64,000 nucleotides of DNA from Bradyrhizobium sp. Y36. Its GTDB lineage: Bacteria > Pseudomonadota > Alphaproteobacteria > Rhizobiales > Xanthobacteraceae. The translations under genes and the position numbers were made by a program. Position 1 is the first letter of the stretch, and each line of letters opens with the position of its first letter. The notes beneath the pieces are model-generated. The model was not told where the DNA came from and did not search any database. It saw nothing but the letters and a program-made list of their open reading frames with translations. The DNA lies in NCBI RefSeq assembly GCF_002531575.1, contig NZ_NWTI01000019.1:1-64000 (forward strand), given 5' to 3'. Shown here piece by piece: positions 17,877-26,616 of this stretch.

Positions 17877-19319
17877 TCAGGCGGCGCGCGCAGCTTTCCT
17901 CTGCAGCCCGGCGGCAATCTTCAGGTCTTCGACAAAGCGCCGATATTCCAGCACCTTGGCTTCCGGATCGGGAAGCCGCAGCAGATAGGAGGGATGCACG
18001 GTCACCAGCACCTTGCGTCCGTCTTCGAGGTCGATGAGCCGGCCGCGGGTCTTGCCGACCGGGGTGATCTTGCCGAACACGCTTTGCGCTGCGGTTGCCC
18101 CCATCGCCACGATCAGATCGGGCTGGATCGCCGCGACTTCCCGCTCATACCATTGCCGGCATGCCTTGATCTCCGGCGTTGCCGGCTTCTGGTGCAGGCG
18201 GATCTTGCCGCGCGGCACGAATTTGAAGTGCTTCACGGCGTTGGTGACGTAGACCTTCTTGCGGTCGACGCCGGCTTCCTCCAGCGCACGGTCCAGCATC
18301 TGGCCGGCCGGGCCGACGAAGGGGTGGCCGGTGAGGTCTTCCTTGTCGCCGGGCTGCTCGCCGACCAGCATGATATTGGCGTCCTTCGGGCCCTCGCCGA
18401 ACACGGTCTGGGTCGCGTCCTTGTAGAGCGGACAGGCGCGGCAATGGGCTGCCTCCTCGCGGAGCGCGTCGAGATCATCGGCGGCAGGCTTGCGCGTCAT
18501 CGGGGCCTCCGGTCGCTTCTGAGGCTTGTGCGGATCGGTTGCGGCGTTGGCGATCATGGCGCCGGTCATGCGCTCGGCGTCCTCGATCAAGGGCTTAATG
18601 ATCGAGGCCTCGGGCAGGTTCCTCCAGTATTTCTTCGGCATCTCGGCCTGCATCGCCTTCACTTTGAGCCGCGCCGGATTGAAGATGCTGGCGTAATAGC
18701 GCCGCCAGGTCTCCTCCAGCCGGTCTTCGCCCGGCGCCTCGCTCTTGCTGACGCCCGGCGTGAACGAGAGCGCGTGGCCGTCCCAATGCGCGCAGAGGTC
18801 CGGCGTCAGGATCGACCAGGGCATGTCGGCAAATCGCTTGGCGAAGAACGGCGCTGCTAGCTCGACGATGTGATGCTCCGGCTCGAACCAGGCGACGTAG
18901 TGCGCTTCGCGTTCCCGGCCGATCTCGCGGAAGCGGACGAAGGCATGCATCTTGTGCTCGTCGCGATGAACCGCTCGCGCCATCGCAATGACCTGCGCGA
19001 CATCGACGTCGGTCGCGACGTCGATGAGATCGTGATGGTCCTTCAGGCGCCAGAGCAGGCGATAAAGAATCGCAAAGCGCTCGGGATCGCGGTGCAGGAT
19101 CGCGGCCCTGGCGAGATCGACGAATTTGCCTGACACATTGAAGGTGCCGTCATTCACCTCGAGGATCGGAGACGGCGCTTGCGGTGCGAACAGCTCCGCA
19201 TCGCGGCCTTGCACGGTCCAGGTGACATCGGCGGGCTGCACATGATGCAGCACGAGGCTGCGTGCTGCTTTCCGCCAGCCGTCGAAATCGGTTTCGGTGT
19301 CGAGGGTGATGTACTGCAT
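17877..19319 (-). CDS. udgX: UdgX family uracil-DNA glycosylase with N-terminal DUF4130 domain
   Basis: This 480-residue protein fuses a DUF4130 domain (about 1-250) to a UdgX-type uracil-DNA glycosylase (about 285-470). The glycosylase part has FeS cysteines C293 and C296 (CRACPLY) and C387 (ACRQW), the UdgX form of motif A (GEQPGDKED) and the C-terminal motif HPSYLLR. The UdgX-specific loop usually written KRRIH here reads GKIRLH, keeping the histidine (H376) that in characterised UdgX links covalently to the abasic site. Its ATG overlaps the stop of the radical SAM gene by one base (TGATG). The pair faces the imuA operon across a LexA box. Confidence 0.92.
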   Translation of the reverse strand: MQYITLDTETDFDGWRKAARSLVLHHVQPADVTWTVQGRDAELFAPQAPSPILEVNDGTFNVSGKFVDLARAAILHRDPERFAILYRLLWRLKDHHDLIDVATDVDVAQVIAMARAVHRDEHKMHAFVRFREIGREREAHYVAWFEPEHHIVELAAPFFAKRFADMPWSILTPDLCAHWDGHALSFTPGVSKSEAPGEDRLEETWRRYYASIFNPARLKVKAMQAEMPKKYWRNLPEASIIKPLIEDAERMTGAMIANAATDPHKPQKRPEAPMTRKPAADDLDALREEAAHCRACPLYKDATQTVFGEGPKDANIMLVGEQPGDKEDLTGHPFVGPAGQMLDRALEEAGVDRKKVYVTNAVKHFKFVPRGKIRLHQKPATPEIKACRQWYEREVAAIQPDLIVAMGATAAQSVFGKITPVGKTRGRLIDLEDGRKVLVTVHPSYLLRLPDPEAKVLEYRRFVEDLKIAAGLQRKAARAA

Positions 19320-20554
19320 CAGAAGCCAAATCCCAGTTGCGTTGCTTTCGGCTTGAAACGTTCGATCAGCCCGGCGGCATCGAGGCGATGCGGGGAGGGG
19401 CGGTGATCGCTGAGAACGATGAACGGCAGCGCCTTGTGCTTGGGTACGTGCAGCCGCGCCAGATCGGAGAGGCGGATCGTGGTGGTGCGACGCGTTGCGA
19501 TGATGCGCTCGACCGCCTTGGTGCCGAAGCCCGGCACGCGCAGCAGCTCCTCGCGGCTGGCGCGGTTGACGTCGAGCGGGAAGCGATCGCGGTGGCGCAG
19601 CGCCCAGGCGAGCTTCGGGTCGATGTCGAGCGGCAGCATGGCGCTGTCGTCGACGATCTCGCCGACATCGAATCCGTAGAACCGCATCAGCCAGTCAGCC
19701 TGGTAGAGCCGGTGCTCGCGCAGCAGCGGGGGCTGCACCAGGGGCAAAGCACGGCTCGCATCGGGGATCGGGCTGAAGGCGGAGTAATAGACGCGCCGCA
19801 GCTTGTACGAGCCATAGAGATTGGAGCTGGTGTGGAGAATGGTGTGGTCGGAGGCCGCGTCGGCGCCGACGATCATCTGCGTGCTCTGGCCTGCGGGCGC
19901 AAAGCGCTGCGGCCTGGCCTTCGTCTTCGCTATGCGGTTCTCTTCGGCCTCGTCGAGTTTCAAGCGCAACCGGCCCATGGTGCGGCGGATCGCGCGGACG
20001 TCCTTCTCGGGGGCGAATTGCTGCAGGCTCGTCTCCTCGGGCATCTCGATGTTGATGGAGAGGCGATCGGCATATTTGCCGGCCTCCGCGATCAGCGCAT
20101 CGTCGGCCTCGGGAATGGTCTTCAGGTGAATGTAGCCACGGAAGTGATGCGTCTCGCGCAAGGTTCGCGCGACGCTCACCACCTGCTCCATGGTGTAGTC
20201 GGGGCTGCGGATGATGCCGGAGGAGAGAAACAGTCCCTCGATGTAATTGCGCCGGTAGAAGTCGAGCGTCAGCTTGACCACTTCGTCGATGGTGAAGCGG
20301 GCGCGGGCTACGTTCGAGGAGGCGCGGTTGACGCAATAGAGGCAGTCGTAATTGCAGGCGTTGGTCAGCAGCACCTTGAGCAGCGAGATGCAGCGTCCGT
20401 CCGGCGCGTAGGAATGGCAGATGCCCATGCCGGGCGCGGTCGAGCCCATGCCCTTGCGATCGCTGGAATCCCGCTTTTCGGTGCCGCTGGAGGCACAGGA
20501 CGCGTCGTACTTGGCGGCGTCGGCCAGGATCTCCAGCTTGCGTTGCACGTCCAT
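19319..20554 (-). CDS. Putative DNA modification/repair radical SAM protein (UdgX-linked)
   Basis: This 411-residue protein carries the radical SAM motif CNYDCLYC and a helix-hairpin-helix DNA-binding motif near the C-terminus (LRVPGFGTKAVERIIATRR). The family (TIGR03916-type) is almost always found next to the DUF4130-UdgX protein and is predicted to act in DNA repair, but its reaction is unknown. I start at MDVQRKLEI: the 61 codons upstream are not conserved-looking and would run through the LexA box. The coding region begins 83 bases from that box, consistent with SOS control. Confidence 0.9.
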   Translation of the reverse strand: MDVQRKLEILADAAKYDASCASSGTEKRDSSDRKGMGSTAPGMGICHSYAPDGRCISLLKVLLTNACNYDCLYCVNRASSNVARARFTIDEVVKLTLDFYRRNYIEGLFLSSGIIRSPDYTMEQVVSVARTLRETHHFRGYIHLKTIPEADDALIAEAGKYADRLSINIEMPEETSLQQFAPEKDVRAIRRTMGRLRLKLDEAEENRIAKTKARPQRFAPAGQSTQMIVGADAASDHTILHTSSNLYGSYKLRRVYYSAFSPIPDASRALPLVQPPLLREHRLYQADWLMRFYGFDVGEIVDDSAMLPLDIDPKLAWALRHRDRFPLDVNRASREELLRVPGFGTKAVERIIATRRTTTIRLSDLARLHVPKHKALPFIVLSDHRPSPHRLDAAGLIERFKPKATQLGFGF

Positions 20555-20636
20555 TCTTGAATCCCTTTGATTCCACGTATGAATCCGGGAGAGCACCAAT
20601 TCGATTGACTCCCCGGCCGGCGTTAGCTTTATATTA

Positions 20637-20651
20637 GAACATATCATGAAC
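20637..20651. promoter_or_regulatory. LexA (SOS) box shared by divergent repair operons
   Basis: The sequence is GAAC, seven bases, GAAC, a perfect match to the alphaproteobacterial LexA box (GTTC-N7-GTTC on the other strand). It is 67 bases before imuA and 83 bases before the radical SAM gene. One LexA dimer here could repress both operons. Confidence 0.85.
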
Positions 20652-20718
20652 AAATGAGCCAGCCGCTGGTTCTTATTTTTGAGAGCCACGGCCATCATCT
20701 CTGAAGGAGCGGCCTTGT

Positions 20719-21507
20719 ATGAGCGGCGCACGAACAAGCGCGCTTGCGAGCTTGCGCGGCCAGATCGAGCGCATCGAGACGGCGGAGATCGTGCACCAGC
20801 ACGATCGCGTCGCGCTCGGTCATGGCGAGGCCGACGCCGTGCTGAAGGGCGGGCTCGCGCGTGCGGCGATCCACGAGGTGTTTTGCGAGGGGCGTCAGGG
20901 CGCGGCCGCGACGGGTTTCGTCATGGGTCTTGCGGGGCGCGTCTCGGCGCAGCGGCCGCTGCTGTGGGTGCGGCAGGATTTTTCGGAACTCGAAACCGGC
21001 GCGCTGTCGATGAGCGGGCTTGCCGAGCTCGGCCTCGATCCGCGCCGCGTGGTGATGGTGCGCGCCGCCGATGTCGAGAGCGCGCTGCGCAGCTCGGCCG
21101 ATGCGCTCGCCTGCGACGCGCTGGGCGCCGTCGTGCTCGAGCTCTGGGGCGATGTCAGGCAGTTCGACCTCGTGGCGAGCCGCAAGCTGACGCTGGCCGC
21201 GCAAGGCTCCGGCGTCACCGGGCTGATGCTGCGCATGGCCGCGCAGCCGCTACCCTCGACCGCGGAGACGCGATGGATGCTGCGGGCAGCGCATTCGCCG
21301 CCGGGGCCAGTGTGGGACGCCTGGGGCGCGCCGCGCTTCGATGCCGAACTCTTGCGTCATCGTCATGGCCAATGCGGCCGGTGGATCATGGAATGGAATT
21401 GTGATGAGTGCCAGTTCAGTGAACCGTCGACGTATTCTCAGCCTGTGGCTGCCGCGCCTGCCGATCGACCGGATCCAGCGGTTCTTTGGGAACGTCGGAC
21501 TGCATAA
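20719..21507 (+). CDS. imuA: ImuA, mutasome RecA/SulA-like protein
   Basis: ImuA is the first gene of the DNA-damage-inducible imuA-imuB-dnaE2 cassette that replaces UmuDC in many bacteria and carries out error-prone translesion synthesis. The 262-residue protein shows a RecA-like core (IHEVFCEGRQGAAATGF, RPLLWVRQDF, DALGAVVLELWG). A ribosome binding site (gaaggag) precedes the ATG by 9 bases. The gene overlaps imuB by 104 bases in another frame, so translation is tightly coupled. A LexA box lies upstream. Confidence 0.9.
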   Translation: MSGARTSALASLRGQIERIETAEIVHQHDRVALGHGEADAVLKGGLARAAIHEVFCEGRQGAAATGFVMGLAGRVSAQRPLLWVRQDFSELETGALSMSGLAELGLDPRRVVMVRAADVESALRSSADALACDALGAVVLELWGDVRQFDLVASRKLTLAAQGSGVTGLMLRMAAQPLPSTAETRWMLRAAHSPPGPVWDAWGAPRFDAELLRHRHGQCGRWIMEWNCDECQFSEPSTYSQPVAAAPADRPDPAVLWERRTA

Positions 21508-22996
21508 AAACAATGAGCCCAGCATCGTCGTCATCAAGGACAACAATGCGCTGGTGATCCATGCGCTCGACGAGGCCGCCGAGCGCCTCGGTCTGTACAT
21601 TGGTCAGCCGCTCGCCAATGCGCGGGCGATGTGTCCGGATTTGCGTGTGTTCGACGCCGATACCGTGGCCGATGCCAAGACGCTCAGCGACATCGCCGAC
21701 TGGTGCGACCGCTTCACGCCGCTGGTGGCGCTCGATCCGCCGCACGGGCTGTTTCTCGATATCACCGGCTGCGCGCATCTGTTTGGCGGCGAGGCCGCGC
21801 TGCTCAAGACGCTGGTTCGTGCGCTCGGCCGTCAGGGCTTTGCCGTGGGGGCGGCGATCGCCGGCACCTCGGTCTGTGCCCGCACGCTGACGCGGCAGGC
21901 CTCCGGCAGCATCGTTCCCGATGGCGGCGAGGCGGCGGCGATCGGCCGGTTTCCGGTGTCCGCGCTCGGCGCGGAGGAGGCCGTCACCACCGGCCTGCGT
22001 CGCGCCGGCCTGAAGACCATCGGCGATGTCGCATCGCGCAGCGCCTCCGAGATCACGGCGCGGTTCGGCGCCCGCTTCTCCACGCTGCTTGCGCATGCGC
22101 TGGGGCAGGGCGATGCGCCGATCAACCCGCGCAAGCCGCTGCCCGATTACATCGTCGAGAAGCGCTTCGCCGAGCCGATCGCGACCGACACCATGATCGC
22201 GATGACGCTGTCACGGCTGGCGGACACGCTTGTTACGTCCATGGAGAAACAAGGCAAGGGCGCGCGGCGGCTCGAAGCCGCCTTCTTTCGCACCGACGGC
22301 GTGGTGCGCGCGATCATGGTCGAGACCGGACGTCCCGTGACGCGTAGCGCGGTGATCGACCGCCTGTTCCGCGAGCGGCTCGATGCGCTGGCCGATCCGC
22401 TCGATCCCGGCTTCGGCTTCGACATGGTGCGTCTGTCGGCGAGCCGCACCGAGATCGTGGTTCAGGAGCAGCGCGATCTCGACACCCATATCCACGACAA
22501 TGACGAGCTCACCGCATTGATCGACCGCATCGCCGCGCGGATCGGGGGAAAGCGCGTGATCGTGCATCTGCCCGAGGATACCCATATCCCCGAGCAGGCG
22601 GTGCTGGCCGCGCCCGCGCAGCAGCATCTCACGGCTGCCATGCAGGCCGAATGGCCCGCACGTGCCGAGAGCGAGCCGCCGCTGCGCCCTTTAAGGCTGT
22701 TCGACAAGCCGGAGCCGGTCACCGTGCCGTTCGCGACCGTGCCCGACGGGCCGCCGCATCAATTCACCTGGCGGCGCGCCAAACACGCGGTGGTGCGGGT
22801 GGAAGGACCCGAGCGCATCGCGATGGAATGGTGGCGGCAGGACGGCAAGCAGCTGACGCGGGATTATTTCCGTATCGAGGATGCCGAGGGCCTGCGTTTC
22901 TGGATCTTTCGCGACGGTCTCTACGAGGGCGAGGTATTCGACGCCGACGGCAAGCCCGCGCCGCCCAACTGGTATGTGCACGGTCTCTTCGCATGA
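21404..22996 (+). CDS. imuB: ImuB, Y-family polymerase-like mutasome hub
   Basis: ImuB is a Y-family DNA polymerase homologue, usually without catalytic activity, that bridges ImuA, DnaE2 and the beta clamp. With the start MSASSVNRRR the protein is 530 residues. It begins with RILSLWLPRLPIDRI, followed by palm-like segments (ALDPPHGLFLDITGC, GAAIAGTSVCARTL) and helix-hairpin-helix-like DVASRSASEITARFG. The acidic triad typical of active Y polymerases is not obvious. It overlaps imuA by 104 bases and dnaE2 by 4 bases (ATGA). Confidence 0.92.
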   Translation: MSASSVNRRRILSLWLPRLPIDRIQRFFGNVGLHKNNEPSIVVIKDNNALVIHALDEAAERLGLYIGQPLANARAMCPDLRVFDADTVADAKTLSDIADWCDRFTPLVALDPPHGLFLDITGCAHLFGGEAALLKTLVRALGRQGFAVGAAIAGTSVCARTLTRQASGSIVPDGGEAAAIGRFPVSALGAEEAVTTGLRRAGLKTIGDVASRSASEITARFGARFSTLLAHALGQGDAPINPRKPLPDYIVEKRFAEPIATDTMIAMTLSRLADTLVTSMEKQGKGARRLEAAFFRTDGVVRAIMVETGRPVTRSAVIDRLFRERLDALADPLDPGFGFDMVRLSASRTEIVVQEQRDLDTHIHDNDELTALIDRIAARIGGKRVIVHLPEDTHIPEQAVLAAPAQQHLTAAMQAEWPARAESEPPLRPLRLFDKPEPVTVPFATVPDGPPHQFTWRRAKHAVVRVEGPERIAMEWWRQDGKQLTRDYFRIEDAEGLRFWIFRDGLYEGEVFDADGKPAPPNWYVHGLFA

Positions 22997-25900
22997 CTGC
23001 TCCCGCCTATGCCGAGATCGGCATCACCACCAATTTCTCTTTCCTGCGCGGCGGCTCGGATCCGCGCGCCTATGTGCATCAGGCGAGCAGGCTCGGCATT
23101 CCCGCAATCGGCATTGCCGATCACAACACGCTCGCCGGCGTGGTGCGGGCCTGGAACGAACTCGGCAATGAGAAGGTGCTGCACAAGCCGAAACTCCTGA
23201 TCGGCGCCCGCATCGTCTTCGTCGACGGCACGCCCGACATTCTTGTTTATCCGCGCGACCGCGCGGCCTATGGCCGGCTGTGCCAGCTTCTCACCCGGGG
23301 CAAGCGCGGGGACGACATCACGCGGATCGAGAAGGGCGAGTGTCATCTCGGGCTTGCCGATCTTCTCGAATTTTCGGAAGGCCAGCTTCTGACCCTGACG
23401 CTGCCGCATCGTTTCGAATCCGGGCAGGTGCTGGATATTCTTGCCAAGCTCAGGGCAAGCCGCGCCGAGGGCGTGTGGCTGGCGGCGAGCCTCGTTTATC
23501 GCGGCGACGACCGCCGCCGCCTGGCGCGACTCGACGATCTCGCGGCAAAGGCAAAGGTCCCGCTGCTCGCGACCAACGAGGTGCTCTATCACGATCCCAG
23601 CCGCCGCCCGCTTCAGGACGTGCTGACCTGCATCCGCGAGAAGACCACGATCGCGGCGGTCGGGAGGCGGCTGGAAGCCAATGCCGAGCGTTTTCTGAAG
23701 ACGTCTCGCGAAATGTCGCGGTTGTTCCGCGATTTTCCTGATGCGATCAGGGAGACGATGCGTTTTGCGGGCAAGATCGAGTTCTCGCTCGATCAGCTCA
23801 AATACCAGTATCCTGACGAGCCGGTGCCGCCGGGCAAGACCGCGCAGGGGCATCTGGAGGACCTGACCTGGGCGGGCGTCGGTAAATACTTTGGTGGTAT
23901 CGAGAACATTGATGCGAAGCTGCATGCGACCCTCAACAAGGAGCTCGCGCTGATCGCCGAGCTGAAATACGCGCATTATTTCCTCACCGTGCACGACATC
24001 GTCCACTACGCGCGCAGCCAGAACATCCTGTGCCAGGGCCGCGGCTCGGCGGCGAATTCGGCCGTGTGCTACGTGCTCGGCATCACCTCGGTCGACCCGA
24101 CCAAGGTCGACCTGCTGTTCGAGCGCTTCATCTCCAAGGAGCGGCTGGAGCCGCCCGACATCGACGTCGATTTCGAGCATTCGCGGCGCGAGGAGGTGAT
24201 GCAATATGTCTACCGCCGCTACGGCCGGCACCGCGCCGCGATCATCGCCACCGTCATCCATTATCGCCCGCGCAGCGCCATCCGCGACGTCGGCAAGGCG
24301 CTGGGCCTGACCGAGGACGTCACCGCCGCGCTCGCCGACACCGTCTGGGGCAGCTGGGGCAAGGGCCTCAACGACATGCAGGTCCGCCAGGCCGGGCTCG
24401 ATCCCAGGAATCCCATGATCAATCTCGCGGTCGAGCTTGCGACCGAGCTGATCGAATTTCCGCGCCATCTGTCCCAGCATGTCGGCGGCTATGTGCTGAC
24501 CCAGGACCGGCTCGACACCTATGTCCCCATCGGAAATGCCGCGATGGACGACCGCACTTTCATCGAATGGGACAAGGACGACGTCGATGCGCTGAGCATG
24601 ATGAAGGTCGACGTGCTCGCGCTCGGCATGCTGACCTGCATCCGGAAATGTTTCGATCTGATCGACCGGCACAAGGGCGAGCGTTGGGTTCTGGCGAGCG
24701 TCCCGCAGGACGATCCCAAAGTCTATGACATGCTGTGCGCGGGCGAGTCGCTCGGCGTGTTCCAGGTCGAGAGCCGCGCGCAGATGAACATGCTGCCGCG
24801 CCTGAAGCCGCGGACCTTCTACGATCTCGTCATCGAGGTCGCGATCGTGCGGCCCGGGCCGATCCAGGGCGACATGGTGCATCCTTACTTGAGGCGGCGG
24901 AACGGCCAGGAGAAAGTAAGCTATCCCTCGCCGTCGCCCGAGCATGGTCCCGCGGACGAGCTCTACAAGGTGCTGCACAAGACCAAGGGCGTGCCCCTGT
25001 TTCAGGAGCAGGCGATGCGCATCGCGATCGAGGCGGCGAAGTTCACTTCCGAGGAAGCCAACGGCCTGCGCCGCTCGATGGCGACCTTTCGCAATGTCGG
25101 CACCATCGGCCAGTACGAGGAGAAGCTGATCGGCAACATGGTGGCGCGCGGCTACGATGCCAATTTCGCCAGAAGCTGTTTTGACCAGATCAAGGGCTTT
25201 GGCTCCTACGGCTTCCCGGAGAGCCATGCCGCGAGCTTCGCGCAGCTGGTCTACGTCTCGTCATGGCTGAAATATCATCACCCCGACGCCTTCTGCTGCG
25301 GCCTTCTGAACTCGCAGCCGATGGGCTTTTACGCCCCGGCACAGATCGTCGGCGACGCCCGCAAGAACGGCGTCGAGGTGCGTGACATCGACGTGTCCTA
25401 CAGCTTTGCGCAGAACACGCTGGAGGAGGGAAGCGGCAGATATTGCGCCGTGCGCCTCGGCTTCCGCCAGATCGACGGCTTTCACTGGCTGGATGAAGAT
25501 GAAGAGCGTCTCAAACGTTCTCAATCGTCATTCCGGGGCGCGCGCAGCGCGAGCCCGGAATCCATAACCACGATCGGGAGTAGGGATTCTCAGATGCGCA
25601 ATTGCGCATCAGAGCTCGCGCCAACAGGCGAGCCCCGGAATGACGATGTCGAGAGAGCCGAAGACTGGGCCGACCGCATCGTCGCCGCCCGCGACCGCCG
25701 TCCCTTCACCTCGCTCGAAGACTTCGCCCGCGACACCAGGCTGCCGAAGCGCGCGCTGATCCTGCTCGCGGATGCCGACGCCTTCCGCTCGCTCGGGCTC
25801 GACCGCCGCGAGGCGCTGTGGCAGGTGCGGCGGTTGCCCGACGACGTGCCGCTGCCGCTGTTCGAGGCGGCGACCGCGCGCGAGCAGCCGGACGAGCATG

Positions 25901-26475
25901 CAAAGCCGCTGCCCGAGATGCCGCTCTCCGAGCAGGTGGTCGCGGATTACCAGACCATCCGGCTCTCGCTGAAGGGCCATCCGATGGAATTTCTGCGCGA
26001 GATGTTTGCGCGCGAGCGCATCGTCGCCTGCAAGGAGATCAGCCACGAGAACGAGCGGCGCCGCGTCCGCTGTGCCGGCGTGGTGCTGGTCCGGCAGCGG
26101 CCGGGCAGCGCCAGCGGCGTCGTGTTCATGACGTTGGAGGACGAGACCGGCATCGCCAATGTCGTGGTCTGGCCCAAGGTCATGGAGCAGTATCGCAAGG
26201 AGGTGATGGGCGCGCGGCTCATCGAGGTCCAGGGCTATATCCAGAGCAGCCCCGAGAAGGTGACGCACCTGATCGCCCAGCGCATGGTCGACCGCTCGCA
26301 CGATCTGGTCGGCCTCGCCAACGACGCGCTGAGCCGCAAGCATCCGGTGCCGACAGGGGCCACATTGGTCGAACCGCTCAACGAAGACCCCCGTGCGCTC
26401 ACGGACATGCCCGCGCAAAAACACCGCCACCCCCGCAACGTCCGCATCCTGCCGCCGTCGCGGGATTTTCATTGA
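22993..26475 (+). CDS. dnaE2: DnaE2 (ImuC), error-prone DNA polymerase III alpha
   Basis: DnaE2 is the C-family polymerase that performs damage-induced mutagenic bypass with ImuA and ImuB. The 1160-residue protein starts with the PHP domain (AEIGITTNFSFLRGGSDPR). The palm contains GRGSAANSAVCYVLG (about 349) and the catalytic aspartates of PPDIDVDFEH (about 386-395). A C-terminal OB-like domain includes GVVFMTLEDETGIANVVVWP. Its ATG overlaps the imuB stop. About 40 residues (roughly 845-885, between HWLDEDEERLKR and EDWADRIVAARDR) are encoded by a palindromic repeat in frame, making it longer than I would expect for the family. Everything after the repeat still reads as normal DnaE2. Confidence 0.95.
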   Translation: MTAPAYAEIGITTNFSFLRGGSDPRAYVHQASRLGIPAIGIADHNTLAGVVRAWNELGNEKVLHKPKLLIGARIVFVDGTPDILVYPRDRAAYGRLCQLLTRGKRGDDITRIEKGECHLGLADLLEFSEGQLLTLTLPHRFESGQVLDILAKLRASRAEGVWLAASLVYRGDDRRRLARLDDLAAKAKVPLLATNEVLYHDPSRRPLQDVLTCIREKTTIAAVGRRLEANAERFLKTSREMSRLFRDFPDAIRETMRFAGKIEFSLDQLKYQYPDEPVPPGKTAQGHLEDLTWAGVGKYFGGIENIDAKLHATLNKELALIAELKYAHYFLTVHDIVHYARSQNILCQGRGSAANSAVCYVLGITSVDPTKVDLLFERFISKERLEPPDIDVDFEHSRREEVMQYVYRRYGRHRAAIIATVIHYRPRSAIRDVGKALGLTEDVTAALADTVWGSWGKGLNDMQVRQAGLDPRNPMINLAVELATELIEFPRHLSQHVGGYVLTQDRLDTYVPIGNAAMDDRTFIEWDKDDVDALSMMKVDVLALGMLTCIRKCFDLIDRHKGERWVLASVPQDDPKVYDMLCAGESLGVFQVESRAQMNMLPRLKPRTFYDLVIEVAIVRPGPIQGDMVHPYLRRRNGQEKVSYPSPSPEHGPADELYKVLHKTKGVPLFQEQAMRIAIEAAKFTSEEANGLRRSMATFRNVGTIGQYEEKLIGNMVARGYDANFARSCFDQIKGFGSYGFPESHAASFAQLVYVSSWLKYHHPDAFCCGLLNSQPMGFYAPAQIVGDARKNGVEVRDIDVSYSFAQNTLEEGSGRYCAVRLGFRQIDGFHWLDEDEERLKRSQSSFRGARSASPESITTIGSRDSQMRNCASELAPTGEPRNDDVERAEDWADRIVAARDRRPFTSLEDFARDTRLPKRALILLADADAFRSLGLDRREALWQVRRLPDDVPLPLFEAATAREQPDEHAKPLPEMPLSEQVVADYQTIRLSLKGHPMEFLREMFARERIVACKEISHENERRRVRCAGVVLVRQRPGSASGVVFMTLEDETGIANVVVWPKVMEQYRKEVMGARLIEVQGYIQSSPEKVTHLIAQRMVDRSHDLVGLANDALSRKHPVPTGATLVEPLNEDPRALTDMPAQKHRHPRNVRILPPSRDFH
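25524..25647. repeat. Palindromic repeat inside the dnaE2 reading frame
   Basis: Perfect 16-base inverted ends (atcgtcattccggggc and gccccggaatgacgat) bound a 124-base element. It contains an 18-base perfect palindrome gatgcgcaattgcgcatc and the hairpin ggcgcgcgcagcgcgagcc. Such elements normally lie between genes in Bradyrhizobium. Here it is read through in frame as about 40 residues of DnaE2. Confidence 0.85.
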
Positions 26476-26508
26476 GGGCGTGGCGCAGGATGTCGTCACA
26501 CTCTCGAT

Positions 26509-26609
26509 GTCATACCCCGCGAAGGCGGGGTATCCAGTACGCCGCGGCCTCTCGGTTCCAGCCGCTGCGTCTCGGAATACCGGATCGCCCGCCTGCGCGG
26601 GCGATGACA
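26509..26609. repeat. Paired-hairpin intergenic repeat, copy 2 of 4
   Basis: Left hairpin ataccccgcgaaggcggggtat and right hairpin atcgcccgcctgcgcgggcgat flank a core with ccagtacgccgcgg. The ends are gtcat and atgac. It sits between the convergent dnaE2 and SDR genes, where it could also act as a transcription barrier. Confidence 0.8.
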
Positions 26610-26616
26610 GCGCGCC

